Shown here: positions 35,517 through 44,029 of the stretch, one piece after another
Numbering within the stretch: position 1 is the stretch's first letter
Layout: each line of letters opens with the position of its first letter
Assembly: GCF_009729555.1 (NCBI RefSeq)
Contig: NZ_WODC01000003.1
Span: 248,001 to 312,000, forward strand
Length of the DNA stretch: 64,000 nucleotides
From: Pseudodesulfovibrio alkaliphilus
Lineage (GTDB): Bacteria > Desulfobacterota > Desulfovibrionia > Desulfovibrionales > Desulfovibrionaceae
Direction of reading: 5' to 3'
Program-made: the position numbers and the translations under genes
Notes under the pieces: generated by a model
Told to the model about the DNA's origin: nothing
The model's database searches: none
Seen by the model: only the letters and a program-made list of their open reading frames with translations

Positions 35517-37745
35517 TCATGCGCCCTCATCCACCGGCCCGCCCTTCAGGCTCAGGGAGATGCGGCCGCGGGCATGGTCCACGCCGATGACCGTGGCCAG
35601 CACCTCGCGGCCCACGGCCACCACTTCGGCCGGGTCGGCCACATAGCGGTCGGCCAGTTGGCTGATATGGACCAGACCGTCGCGATGGACGCCGACATCC
35701 ACAAAGGCGCCGAACTTGGTCACATTGGTAACGATGCCGGGCAGTCGCATTCCCTCGCGCAGGTCCGCGATGTCGCTGACGCTGTCGTCAAAGGCAAAGG
35801 CGCTGAACCCGGCGCGGGGGTCGCGTCCGGGACGGGCCAGCTCTGCCAGAATGTCCCTGAGGGTGGGCAGCCCCACCTCCTCGGACACATACGCTTCCGG
35901 CCTGATACGCCCCCTGGCCGCCTCGTCGCGCAGCAGGTCCGCCACAGCGCAGCCGACGTCCCGGGCCATGCGCCGGACCAGTTGATAGCGCTCGGGATGC
36001 ACCGCGCTGGCATCCAGCGGATCATGCCCCGGTCCCTGCCCGCGCACCCGCAGAAATCCGGCCGCCTGCTCAAAGGACTTGGGTCCGAGCCGCTTGACCT
36101 TGAGCAGATCGCGGCGCGAGGCAAAAGGGCCGTTCCCGTCCCGGTGGGCCACAATGTTGGCGGCCAGGACCGGGCCAAGGCCCGAGACATGGGCCAGCAG
36201 CTCCACACTGGCCGTGTTCACATCCACCCCGACGGAGTTGACGCAGCTGGCCACCACATCGTCCAGGGCGCGTCCGAGGGCCGCCTGATCCACGTCATGC
36301 TGGTACTGGCCCACGCCGATGGAACCGGGGTCGATCTTGACCAGCTCGGCCAGGGGGTCCATCAGTCTGCGCCCAATGGAGACCGCGCCGCGCACGGTCA
36401 GGTCCAGGTCCGGGAACTCCCGCCGGGCCGCCTCGGACGCGGAATAGATGGACGCGCCCGCCTCGTTGACCAGAACCACGGGCACACCCAGGTCCAGGGC
36501 TCGGACAAACGCCTCTGTCTCGCGGCCAGCGGTGCCGTTGCCCACGGCCACAGCCTCGATGCAATGCCTGGAGCACAAGGTGCGCAGGGCTTTCCCGGCC
36601 TCGTCCCGCTGCCGCGCCGAGCCGGTGGGAAAGAGAGTGGTGTGTTCCACGAGGGCGCCCTGGGCGTCGAGCACGGCCAACTTGGCCCCGGTGCGATAGC
36701 CAGGGTCCAGGGCCAGCACCCTTTTCTGCCCCAGCGGCGCGGCCAGCAGCAGCTGGCGCAGGTTGGCGGCAAAGACGCGGATGGCCTCGGCGTCCGCCCT
36801 GGCCTTGACCTCGGCCCGCACTTCGGTTTCGATGGATGGTCCGAGAAGCCGCCGATAGCAATCATCCAGGGCCGCGCCCACCTCCCGGGCCGCCGGGCCG
36901 TTGCCGCGCACCAACGGGCGACGCAGCAGCCCCAGGGCAAGCTCCTCGGGCGGGCGCAGGGAGAGCTTGAGCATTCCCTCGCGCTCTCCCCGGAACATGG
37001 CCAGGGCGCGGTGGCTCGGAATTGAGGAGAGCGACTCGTCCCAGTCGAACCAGTCGCGGTAGGTGGCCCCCGCCTCCTCGCGCCCCTTGACCACTCGGGA
37101 GACGAACCGGCCGCGGCGAAGAAACAGGTCGCGCATGGTCCGCCGCGCCTCGGCGCTCTCGCTGACGCGCTCGGCAATGATGTCCCGGGCTCCGGCCAGA
37201 GCCGCATCCGCGTCGGTCACGAACTTTTCCGGGGCGGTATCGGCGGTCGCGCCGGACGGGGTGACGAATCGACGCGCCTCGGCCACGGGGTCCATATCCG
37301 GCCGCGAGAGCAACGCATCGGCCAGCGGCGCCAGCCCGCGCTCCCGGGCCATTGTCCCCCGCGTCCGCCGCTTTGGCCGATGCGGCAGATAGATGTCCTC
37401 AAGGCGGGCCTTGTCCGTGGCCGCCTCGATCTCCCGGCGCAGAGCGTGGGTGAGCAGGTCCCGTTCGGCCAGGGAGGCCAGGATGGCCTCGCGCCGCTTG
37501 TCCAGGGCCGCCAGCTCTGCGAGCCGGTCGCGCACCAGGGCCACGGCCACCTCGTCCAGGGAGCCCGTGGCCTCCTTGCGGTAACGGGCGATGAACGGCA
37601 CCGTGCCCCCTTCGGCCAGGAGCCGGGCCACGGCCGCCACCTGCCCGGCCGAAACGGTCAGCTGGTCCGCTATCAGACGGACATGGTCGGCCCCGGGGCC
37701 GGTGTCGGAAACAGGGTCAATGCGGGCGGTGTCGGCGTGTGTCAT
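35517..37745 (-). CDS. tex: Tex-like S1 RNA-binding protein
   Basis: 742 aa. The order matches Tex: an N-terminal helical Tex domain (residues about 30-210, with VPFIARYRKEATGSLDE), a YqgF-like domain (LALDPGYRTGAKLAVLDAQG near 360), helix-hairpin-helix motifs (SVELLAHVSGLGPVLAANIV), and a C-terminal S1 domain (RLPGIVTNVTKFGAFVDVGV). Tex binds nucleic acid and influences transcription and ribosome function. The start at 37745 gives normal length; an upstream ATG at 37886 adds an unrelated segment. No strong ribosome site. Confidence 0.93.
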   Translation of the reverse strand: MTHADTARIDPVSDTGPGADHVRLIADQLTVSAGQVAAVARLLAEGGTVPFIARYRKEATGSLDEVAVALVRDRLAELAALDKRREAILASLAERDLLTHALRREIEAATDKARLEDIYLPHRPKRRTRGTMARERGLAPLADALLSRPDMDPVAEARRFVTPSGATADTAPEKFVTDADAALAGARDIIAERVSESAEARRTMRDLFLRRGRFVSRVVKGREEAGATYRDWFDWDESLSSIPSHRALAMFRGEREGMLKLSLRPPEELALGLLRRPLVRGNGPAAREVGAALDDCYRRLLGPSIETEVRAEVKARADAEAIRVFAANLRQLLLAAPLGQKRVLALDPGYRTGAKLAVLDAQGALVEHTTLFPTGSARQRDEAGKALRTLCSRHCIEAVAVGNGTAGRETEAFVRALDLGVPVVLVNEAGASIYSASEAARREFPDLDLTVRGAVSIGRRLMDPLAELVKIDPGSIGVGQYQHDVDQAALGRALDDVVASCVNSVGVDVNTASVELLAHVSGLGPVLAANIVAHRDGNGPFASRRDLLKVKRLGPKSFEQAAGFLRVRGQGPGHDPLDASAVHPERYQLVRRMARDVGCAVADLLRDEAARGRIRPEAYVSEEVGLPTLRDILAELARPGRDPRAGFSAFAFDDSVSDIADLREGMRLPGIVTNVTKFGAFVDVGVHRDGLVHISQLADRYVADPAEVVAVGREVLATVIGVDHARGRISLSLKGGPVDEGA

Positions 37746-37857
37746 GGGCTCGGTGTGCCCCCATGCGCGGTCCGCGTCAAGGCATGGTTTCTTTTCCGGC
37801 CATTGCCAGCCTTGGCGGATGGGTGTACAGCTTGCGTCAGACCGCAAGGAGGAACCC

Positions 37858-38061
37858 ATGACCCTGGACAAGGAACTCATCGACATACTCGCCTGCCCGC
37901 GCTGCCGGGGCGCGGTGGCCCTGCTCCCGGCCGGGGACGGCCTGTCCTGCCCCGCCTGCGCGGTGATCTATCCGATCAGGGAAGGCATCCCGGTCATGCT
38001 TCTGGATCAGGCCGTGCCCGAGGCGCAATGGCCCGGGCGGCCCATCCCCGCCAAAGACTAG
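37858..38061 (+). CDS. Trm112-family small zinc-ribbon protein
   Basis: 67 aa. The pattern ILACPRCRGAVALL then GLSCPACAVIYPIREGIPVM gives four cysteines in a zinc-ribbon-like fold, followed by the typical MLLDQA tail of Trm112/YcaR-like proteins, activators of methyltransferases. AAGGAGG lies 5 bases before the ATG. It diverges from tex across 112 bases and is followed by a large palindrome. Confidence 0.85.
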   Translation: MTLDKELIDILACPRCRGAVALLPAGDGLSCPACAVIYPIREGIPVMLLDQAVPEAQWPGRPIPAKD

Positions 38062-38093
38062 CTTCCGCAACAACGCGATTTTTTCTGCCGACC

Positions 38094-38126
38094 GACAGGG
38101 CCGGACCGTCACGGTCCGGCCCTGTC
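38094..38126 (+). terminator. Large palindrome after the Trm112-like gene
   Basis: GACAGGGCCGGACCGT and ACGGTCCGGCCCTGTC form a 16-bp perfect inverted repeat with a single base between the arms. There is no T-run after it. It may terminate the small gene, or be a protein-binding or structural element upstream of the hsp20 promoter. Confidence 0.5.
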
Positions 38127-38176
38127 GCCGCGTCCGGCCATCCGCCGGCCTGCCCCTGTTTTTTCCACAAGCGAGC

Positions 38177-38204
38177 TTGACGCGGGAAAAACCGTGCCTA
38201 TCTT
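38177..38204 (+). promoter_or_regulatory. Promoter candidate for the hsp20 pair
   Basis: TTGACG at 38177-38182 and TATCTT at 38199-38204 with a 16-bp spacer. The preceding C (CTTGAC) also suits a heat-shock sigma -35, but the -10 is not the CCCCAT type. No CIRCE repeat was found. Confidence 0.45.
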
Positions 38205-38235
38205 CCCAAAAACAACGACAAAGGAGGTGTCTCCC

Positions 38236-38649
38236 ATGGTTATCGATTTCAACACCCTGTATCATTTCCCGTCCAGGCTTGATCGCGTGTTCGAGGAGTT
38301 CTTCAAATCCCCGATGGGGGATGACCGCCGTCTGGCCTATCCCCCGCTCAATCTGAGCAACGACGACGAGAACATCTACGTGCGGGCGGAGCTGCCCGGC
38401 GTGGAACTGGCCGACGTGGAGCTGACCCTCTCGGACAAAACCCTGGTGCTCAAGGGCGAACGCGCAGCCCCCCAGGGAAAATACTACCGCCAGGAGCGCC
38501 AGAGCGGCGTTTTCCACAGGGTTGTCAACATCGCCGTTCCAGTGGACAGGGACAAGGTCAAGGCGGTCATGACCGATGGCATCCTGACCGTGACCCTGCC
38601 CAAGGCCGAGGATGTCAAACCCCGTTCCATCAACATCGAAATAGCGTAA
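38236..38649 (+). CDS. Hsp20 small heat-shock protein, copy 1
   Basis: 137 aa with an alpha-crystallin domain (about residues 35-135) including NIYVRAELPGVELADVELTL and a GILTVTLPKAE motif. Small heat-shock proteins bind unfolded clients in an ATP-independent way. AAAGGAGGTG lies about 6 bases before the ATG, a strong site. It is followed after 13 bases by a second hsp20, a typical tandem in Desulfovibrio-type genomes. Confidence 0.92.
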   Translation: MVIDFNTLYHFPSRLDRVFEEFFKSPMGDDRRLAYPPLNLSNDDENIYVRAELPGVELADVELTLSDKTLVLKGERAAPQGKYYRQERQSGVFHRVVNIAVPVDRDKVKAVMTDGILTVTLPKAEDVKPRSINIEIA

Positions 38650-38662
38650 GGGAGGTACGGAC

Positions 38663-39028
38663 ATGAGCGAAATAGTGAAAAAGGAAGACAGGAGCCCGGC
38701 CCGCTACCGGCCCGCCACAGACATTCTGGAGCGCGAGGACGGCTTCCACATCTTTATCGACCTGCCCGGCGTCAGCCGGGAGAATCTGCATATCGACCTG
38801 CAGGATGACGAGCTGACCGTCCGGGGCCGTACCATCCTGACCCCGGGCCAAAACGAGCGTTTTTCGGAAATGCAGTTCGGCGAGTGCGAGTATGTGCGCT
38901 CCATCTCCATCACCGACATCGTGGACCGCGACAAGATCAAGGCCAACCTTGTCGGCGGGGTGCTGGAACTCCATCTGCCCAAGGTGGAAAAGGTCCTGCC
39001 CCGCAAGATAGAAATCACGGCCGGATAG
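38663..39028 (+). CDS. Hsp20 small heat-shock protein, copy 2
   Basis: 121 aa. The alpha-crystallin core shows FHIFIDLPGVSRENLHIDLQ, then KANLVGGVLELHLPKVEKVL. It shares the pattern but not close sequence with copy 1, suggesting different partners or hetero-oligomers. A GGGAGG site lies 8 bases upstream. Confidence 0.92.
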   Translation: MSEIVKKEDRSPARYRPATDILEREDGFHIFIDLPGVSRENLHIDLQDDELTVRGRTILTPGQNERFSEMQFGECEYVRSISITDIVDRDKIKANLVGGVLELHLPKVEKVLPRKIEITAG

Positions 39029-39063
39029 CCCGGACAACGGCAATAGCCAGCGAGCGACAATGA

Positions 39064-39098
39064 AAACAGCCCCTTTGCATCATGCGAGGGGGCTGTTT
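39064..39098. terminator. Bidirectional terminator
   Basis: AAACAGCCCC and GGGGCTGTTT arms with a 15-nt loop, A-rich before and T-rich after. It sits between the converging hsp20 and molybdenum hydroxylase operons and can serve both. Confidence 0.75.
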
Positions 39099-39132
39099 GC
39101 GTTGCATCCCGACTGGTTTTTCGCCGGTCCGG

Positions 39133-39996
39133 TCAATCGCCCGGCCCCCGGCCAGGGAGATCGGCCAGGCGCAGGAGCAGATTGCCGGCCACCTGACGCC
39201 GGTAGTCGGCCGAGGCCCGGATATCGGAGATGGGGGCCACAGCGCGGCGGGCGGCGCGGGCCGCCTCGGCCAGAGCGCTCAGGGTCAGTCGCCCGCCCCT
39301 GAGGATGGCCTCGGCCTCGGGACTTCTGATGACGGTCGGCCCCACGCTGCCCCAGGCCAGCCGGGCTTCCCTGATCCGGCCGTCCTCCACGGCCAGCATG
39401 GCGGCCAGACTGACCACGGCGATGGCCATGGCCCGGCGCTGCCCGACCTTTTCGAAATGGTGGAAGGTGAACCCCCGAGGAACCGGCACGACTACGCCGG
39501 AGAGCACCTCGCCCGGCTCCAGGGCCGTGCGGCCCGGGCCCAGGACGAAATGGGGGATGGGCAGGATGCGCGCTCCGCGGCGCGACGCCAACTCCACCGA
39601 AGCATTCATGACGAGCAAGGCTGGCAGGGTGTCGGCTGCGGGCGAAGCAGTGCAGATATTGCCACCCAGGGTGGCCGCGTTGCGCACCGTGGGCGCGGCA
39701 AAGGCCGAGGCCGCGCGGTGGAGCAGAGGGAGCCGCTGATGCACGGTGTCGCTGCGCAGCAGGTCGGTCATGGTGGCTGTCGCCCCGATACGCACGGCCG
39801 GGCCGGTCGCGGTCTCCAGGGCCTCGATGCGCCCTAGCCCCGCCACCCGCTCCAGACTGACGATGGTTCCGGGAGATGCCCCGCAAGCCCGCAGACGCAC
39901 CAGCAGGTCCGTGCCCCCGGCCAGGACCCGCGCCTCGGGGTGTTCGGCCAGCAGGTCCAGGACCTCGTTCAGACCTGTGGGCAGGAGCAGGGGCAT
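39133..39996 (-). CDS. FAD-binding subunit of a molybdenum hydroxylase
   Basis: 287 aa. VLAGGTDLLVRLRACGASPG near residue 25 is the FAD site of the CoxM/XdhB family, and TLGGNICTASPAADTLPALL near 105 is a second FAD motif. It passes electrons between the iron-sulphur subunit and the acceptor. The ATG overlaps the stop of the upstream 2Fe-2S gene (TGATG), a sign of tight operon coupling. Confidence 0.9.
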   Translation of the reverse strand: MPLLLPTGLNEVLDLLAEHPEARVLAGGTDLLVRLRACGASPGTIVSLERVAGLGRIEALETATGPAVRIGATATMTDLLRSDTVHQRLPLLHRAASAFAAPTVRNAATLGGNICTASPAADTLPALLVMNASVELASRRGARILPIPHFVLGPGRTALEPGEVLSGVVVPVPRGFTFHHFEKVGQRRAMAIAVVSLAAMLAVEDGRIREARLAWGSVGPTVIRSPEAEAILRGGRLTLSALAEAARAARRAVAPISDIRASADYRRQVAGNLLLRLADLPGRGPGD

Positions 39997-40493
39997 CAGC
40001 GTTTCTTCCGCATGGTTTCGGCCGCGTCCTCAATGGCGTCCACGATCTTGTGGTAGCCCGTGCAGCGGCAAAGGTTGCCGGAGATGGCCTCGCGGATGGC
40101 GGTCCGGTCTGCGTTCGGCTCGCGGCGCAGCAGCTCGGCCGCGACCATGGCCATGCCCGGCGTGCAGTAGCCGCACTGGACCCCGCCCCGCTCGGCCAGG
40201 GCCGCCTGGACCGGATGAAGGGAGCCCTGGGCCGCCGCTTGCGCCTGATCCACTCCGGGTGCGCCCAGCCCCTCGATGGTCGTCACCTCCCGACCATGGA
40301 GCTGGCCCGCCAGTGTCAGGCAGGAGAGCCGGGTCACGCCGTCGATCCAGATGGCGCAGGCTCCGCATTCGCCGGAGCCGCACCCCTCCTTGGGGCCTGT
40401 CAGGCCGCAGTGCTCGCGCAGGACATCCAGGGCGCGCAGGGTGGGGTCCACGTCGAGACTGCGCCCGACGCCGTTGAGGGTGAAGACGATCAT
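39996..40493 (-). CDS. 2Fe-2S subunit of a molybdenum hydroxylase
   Basis: 165 aa. Two iron-sulphur clusters are visible: the plant-type motif GCGSGECGACAIWIDG with a later CLTLAG, and the second GGVQCGYCTPGMAM with NLCRCTGYHKIVDAI. This is a typical XdhC/CoxS small subunit. Its ATG overlaps the large-subunit stop by 4 bases (ATGA). Confidence 0.93.
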   Translation of the reverse strand: MIVFTLNGVGRSLDVDPTLRALDVLREHCGLTGPKEGCGSGECGACAIWIDGVTRLSCLTLAGQLHGREVTTIEGLGAPGVDQAQAAAQGSLHPVQAALAERGGVQCGYCTPGMAMVAAELLRREPNADRTAIREAISGNLCRCTGYHKIVDAIEDAAETMRKKR

Positions 40494-42784
40494 GAGGGTG
40501 CACCGCCTCCGGCCGGACCGCCCCCCAGGGCTGCCAGCACTCGCTCTAAAGTGAAGGGGGCGCGGGTCATGGGCAGTCCGGCCCGGAACAGGGCCGAGGC
40601 CACGGCCGGAAGCGGGCCGTTGAGCCCCACTTCGCCGATCCCCTTCATGCCAAAGGGGCCGGTGTGCTCGACGGTCTCCACGGCGTGGGATTCCATGTCC
40701 GGCAGGTCCAGGGACGAGGGGATGACGTAGGTGCAGAGGTCTGTGGTGCGCAGCACGCCCGCCTCGGTGGCCGCGTCCTCGGTCAGGGCATAGCCCAGCC
40801 CCTGGGCCACGGCGCCGTGGACCTGCTGCTCGAAATTCTGCGGATTGAGCACCCTGCCGCCGTCGGTAAAGGCCACGTAGTCGCGCACGGTCACCCGGCC
40901 GGTCAGCTCGTCCACCTCGATGCGGGCGAGATGGGCGGCGTAGGGAAAGATGAGATGCGGAAAACCGAGCCTGAAGACCTCGCCTCCGCGCACAGGCTCG
41001 GGCGTGACCGGCATGAGGTGGTCGGCCATGCAGATGCGGTCGTCAGGGTGCATCATGGCGGCCAGGGCGGCCAGGGGCAGATCCCGCCCCGTGGGCAGAT
41101 GGCGCACCCCGCCCGGAATCATGGCGAACCCCGAGCCGTCGTCCACAAAAAGCATGAGCGCCGCCCGGTTGAAGAGCTTGTCGCGCAGGGATTCGCACGC
41201 CTTGATCAGGGCCTTGCCATAGGTATAGGTGGTCCGCCCGGCAGCGGAGGAGCCCGAGGGATGGGTGCGGTCCGTGTCCGGCTGGACCAGCTCCATCATC
41301 GACTCGGGCTGGCAGAGGATTTCTCCTGCCATCTGCACAAAGGTGGAGGCATTACCCTGGCCCATGTCGCTGACGCCGTTGTATATGCGGATGCGGCCCG
41401 CCCCGGTCAGGCGAACCTTGGCCACGGCGTAATCGGCCAGCCCCCGGCCATAGCCCATGCCGTTGAAGACCGCGGCCACGCCCACGGCCCGGCGGGTGAA
41501 GGGAGGGGCTTCGGCCCGCCACGCCTCGCGGCCCTTCCACAGGGGATGGTCGCCAAGGCGCAGCAGACATTCCTCCATGCCCGTGGAGGTGGTCATGGTC
41601 ACGCCCGCACAGTTGCGCTCGCCCCGGGTGAGGGCGTTTTTGAGGCGAAATTCCAGGGGGTCCATGCCCAGGGTGCTGGCCAGCCGGTCCATCATGCCCT
41701 CAAAGGCGAAGCTGACCTGGGCCACGCCAAAGCCGCGAAAGGCCCCGGCCACGGGATTGTTGGTGTAGACGCAGCGCCCTTTGGCCTCGAGGTGGGGCAG
41801 CCGGTACGGCCCGCCCGAATGCTCCAGGCCCAGGGCCATGATCTCCACGCCCAGATGGGCGTAGGCCCCTGTGTCGTAGTCCAGCTCGCAACGCACCGCG
41901 TGCAGGGAGCCGTCGCTCTTGGCTCCGGCCGTGAAGCGCATCCGCGCCGCGTGGCGCTTGTAGCCTGCCAGGAGGCTTTCCTCGCGGCTCCACCACATCT
42001 TGACCGAACGGCCCTTGGCGTGCATGGCCGCCAGGGCCAGCAGGCACTGGACCGTCGCCCCGTCCTTGCCGCCGAAGCCGCCGCCCAGGTAGGGGCCGAC
42101 AACATGAATGCGCGAGGGGTCGAGGCCCAGAGCGCGGCCGATCTCGAAACGGTCGCGGAACGGGGCCTGGGTGGACACCGTCAGATGGAGGACGCCGTCC
42201 TCGTCCATGCGGGCCACGCCGTTCTCGGTCTCGATGAAGGCGTGCTCCTGGGCCGGGGTGAAAAAAGTCTCCTGCACCACCACGTCGCACTCGGCCAGCC
42301 CGGCCTCGGCGTCGCCCTTGGCGATGGTGGCCGCCTCAAGCACGTTGCCGGTTTCCAGACCGTGGATATTGGGGGCGTCGTCGGCCAGGGCCGCGTCCAG
42401 GGTGTCCACCACGGGCAGCGGCTCGATCTCCACCTCAATGGCGGCAAGGGCCTCGACCAGGGCCCGGCGCGACCCGGCCACCACCAGGGCCACGGCGTCG
42501 CCCGCATGGCGCACCCTGGTGCCGCAGAGCACGGGCATGTCCCAGTGGACAAAGCCCTGGCGATTGGTGCCGGGCACGTCCTTGCGGGTCAGCACCGCCT
42601 CCACGCCCGCCACCCCTTGGGCCCGCGCCGTGTCGATGCGCCGGATGATGCCGTGGGGCACACCCGCCCGAAGCGCTCCGGCCCAAAGCATGTCCGGGGG
42701 ATAGATGTCCGAGGCGAACTGTTCCGCGCCCCGCGCCTTGTCCAAGGCGTCGAAACGGCGAGAGCGGCGGCCTATGTCCTGCAT
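40490..42784 (-). CDS. Molybdopterin-binding large subunit (xanthine dehydrogenase/aldehyde oxidase family)
   Basis: 764 aa. Conserved motifs include GGGFGGKDGATVQ, an AFRGFGVAQVSFAFEG block and the active-site glutamate in GMKGIGEVGLNGPLPAV near the C-terminus. The enzyme hydroxylates a heterocycle or aldehyde; the substrate (xanthine, nicotinate or an aldehyde) cannot be fixed from these motifs. The GAGGAAA site lies about 9 bases before the ATG at 42784; the upstream in-frame ATG at 42850 lacks one. No cofactor-insertion gene (xdhC-type) is in the operon. Confidence 0.88.
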   Translation of the reverse strand: MQDIGRRSRRFDALDKARGAEQFASDIYPPDMLWAGALRAGVPHGIIRRIDTARAQGVAGVEAVLTRKDVPGTNRQGFVHWDMPVLCGTRVRHAGDAVALVVAGSRRALVEALAAIEVEIEPLPVVDTLDAALADDAPNIHGLETGNVLEAATIAKGDAEAGLAECDVVVQETFFTPAQEHAFIETENGVARMDEDGVLHLTVSTQAPFRDRFEIGRALGLDPSRIHVVGPYLGGGFGGKDGATVQCLLALAAMHAKGRSVKMWWSREESLLAGYKRHAARMRFTAGAKSDGSLHAVRCELDYDTGAYAHLGVEIMALGLEHSGGPYRLPHLEAKGRCVYTNNPVAGAFRGFGVAQVSFAFEGMMDRLASTLGMDPLEFRLKNALTRGERNCAGVTMTTSTGMEECLLRLGDHPLWKGREAWRAEAPPFTRRAVGVAAVFNGMGYGRGLADYAVAKVRLTGAGRIRIYNGVSDMGQGNASTFVQMAGEILCQPESMMELVQPDTDRTHPSGSSAAGRTTYTYGKALIKACESLRDKLFNRAALMLFVDDGSGFAMIPGGVRHLPTGRDLPLAALAAMMHPDDRICMADHLMPVTPEPVRGGEVFRLGFPHLIFPYAAHLARIEVDELTGRVTVRDYVAFTDGGRVLNPQNFEQQVHGAVAQGLGYALTEDAATEAGVLRTTDLCTYVIPSSLDLPDMESHAVETVEHTGPFGMKGIGEVGLNGPLPAVASALFRAGLPMTRAPFTLERVLAALGGGPAGGGAPS

Positions 42785-42958
42785 GATGGCGGTTTCCTCA
42801 AGGGTGTCATGACGATGGATCACTGTGCGGCAAAGGAGCCAGCGTGTCAACGCGGACCCAGGCGGCCTGGGCGCGAAAAGTCATCTTTGTCCTTCATGTC
42901 AGGGCTTTCCCGAAGCACAGGGCTGTGCTATCAGAAAGTCGGAACAAAGGAGGCACGC

Positions 42959-43486
42959 ATGCGACAGCAGGACAGGGGCATGAACCCCTATGTGGCCGGG
43001 ACGCTGGCCGGGCTGGTGCTGACCCTTTCCGTGCTCGTGGCCGGAAAGTTCTTCGGCGCATCCACCTCGTACGTACGTTCGGCCGGGCTGGTGGAACAGG
43101 TCGTGGCCCCGGCCCATGTGGAACAATCGAGCTATTTCATGAAATACCTGGCCAAGGACCCGGGCATTGACTGGCAATGGATGTTCGTGCTGGGCATCTT
43201 CTTTGGCGCGTTTCTCGCTTCCAACGCCACGGATTCCTTCCGCTGGACCGACCTGCCCGACAGCTGGCGCGACCGCTTCGGACCGAGCCGGATCAAGCGG
43301 TTCGGCACAGCCTTCGCAGGCGGGGCCCTGGCCCTGTTCGGCGCCCGGCTGGCCGACGGCTGCCCGAGCGGCCACGGGCTTTCCGGCGTGGCCCAGCTCT
43401 CGGTGAGCGGGCTGGTGGCCATGGCCTGTTTCTTTGCGGGCGGCCTGATCACGGCCCGCATCCTCTTTTCCGGGAGGAAATCATGA
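42959..43486 (+). CDS. YeeE/YedE-family membrane protein, first half
   Basis: 175 aa with an N-terminal membrane segment, a soluble linker, and three further membrane segments. The signature LADGCPSGHGLSGVAQLS contains the family cysteine and SGHG motif of thiosulphate/sulphur-transporting YeeE/YedE proteins. AAAGGAGG lies 5 bases before the ATG. The last 4 bases overlap the next gene. Confidence 0.85.
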   Translation: MRQQDRGMNPYVAGTLAGLVLTLSVLVAGKFFGASTSYVRSAGLVEQVVAPAHVEQSSYFMKYLAKDPGIDWQWMFVLGIFFGAFLASNATDSFRWTDLPDSWRDRFGPSRIKRFGTAFAGGALALFGARLADGCPSGHGLSGVAQLSVSGLVAMACFFAGGLITARILFSGRKS

Positions 43487-44007
43487 CCCTGATGTTCGGA
43501 CTGTTCACCGGCATACTCTTCGGCTGGCTCCTCCAGCGGGCCAGGGTGCTGCGCTACGACAAGCAGCTCGGGGCACTGCGCCTTAGGGACATGACCATCC
43601 TCAAGTTCATGCTCTCGGCCATCCTGGCGGCATCGGTCGGTGTGCACCTGCTGGCCGACGTGGGGTTGGCCGAGTTGTCCATCAAGGGAACAGCCCTTGG
43701 GGCGCAGATTCTGGGCGGCCTGCTCTTCGGGGTCGGCTGGGCGCTGCTCGGCTACTGCCCCGGCACGTCCTGGGGCGCCCTGGGCGAGGGGCGCTTCGAC
43801 GCCCTTTGGGGCATCCTGGGCGGCTGGTTCGGGGCCGCCCTCTATGCCGAAGCCTACCCGGCCATGGAAACCAGCGTGCTCACCTGGGGCAACCTCGGCA
43901 AGCTCACCCTGCCCGGCATGCTGGGAGTGAGCCACTGGCTGGTCATCGCAGCCCTGGCCCTGGGGTGCTTCGCCCTCTTCCGGCTCTTCGAGCGCAAGGG
44001 ATTGTGA
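43483..44007 (+). CDS. YeeE/YedE-family membrane protein, second half
   Basis: 174 aa with four or five membrane segments and the complementary motif GYCPGTSWGALGEGRFDALW holding the second family cysteine. It overlaps the previous gene (ATGA), so the pair probably forms a single two-subunit sulphur transporter, equivalent to one fused YeeE protein. Sulphur-compound uptake fits a sulphate-reducer, although the cargo is not proven. Confidence 0.85.
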   Translation: MTLMFGLFTGILFGWLLQRARVLRYDKQLGALRLRDMTILKFMLSAILAASVGVHLLADVGLAELSIKGTALGAQILGGLLFGVGWALLGYCPGTSWGALGEGRFDALWGILGGWFGAALYAEAYPAMETSVLTWGNLGKLTLPGMLGVSHWLVIAALALGCFALFRLFERKGL

Positions 44008-44029
44008 ATCTGCGCCCGGAGGTTGTCGA

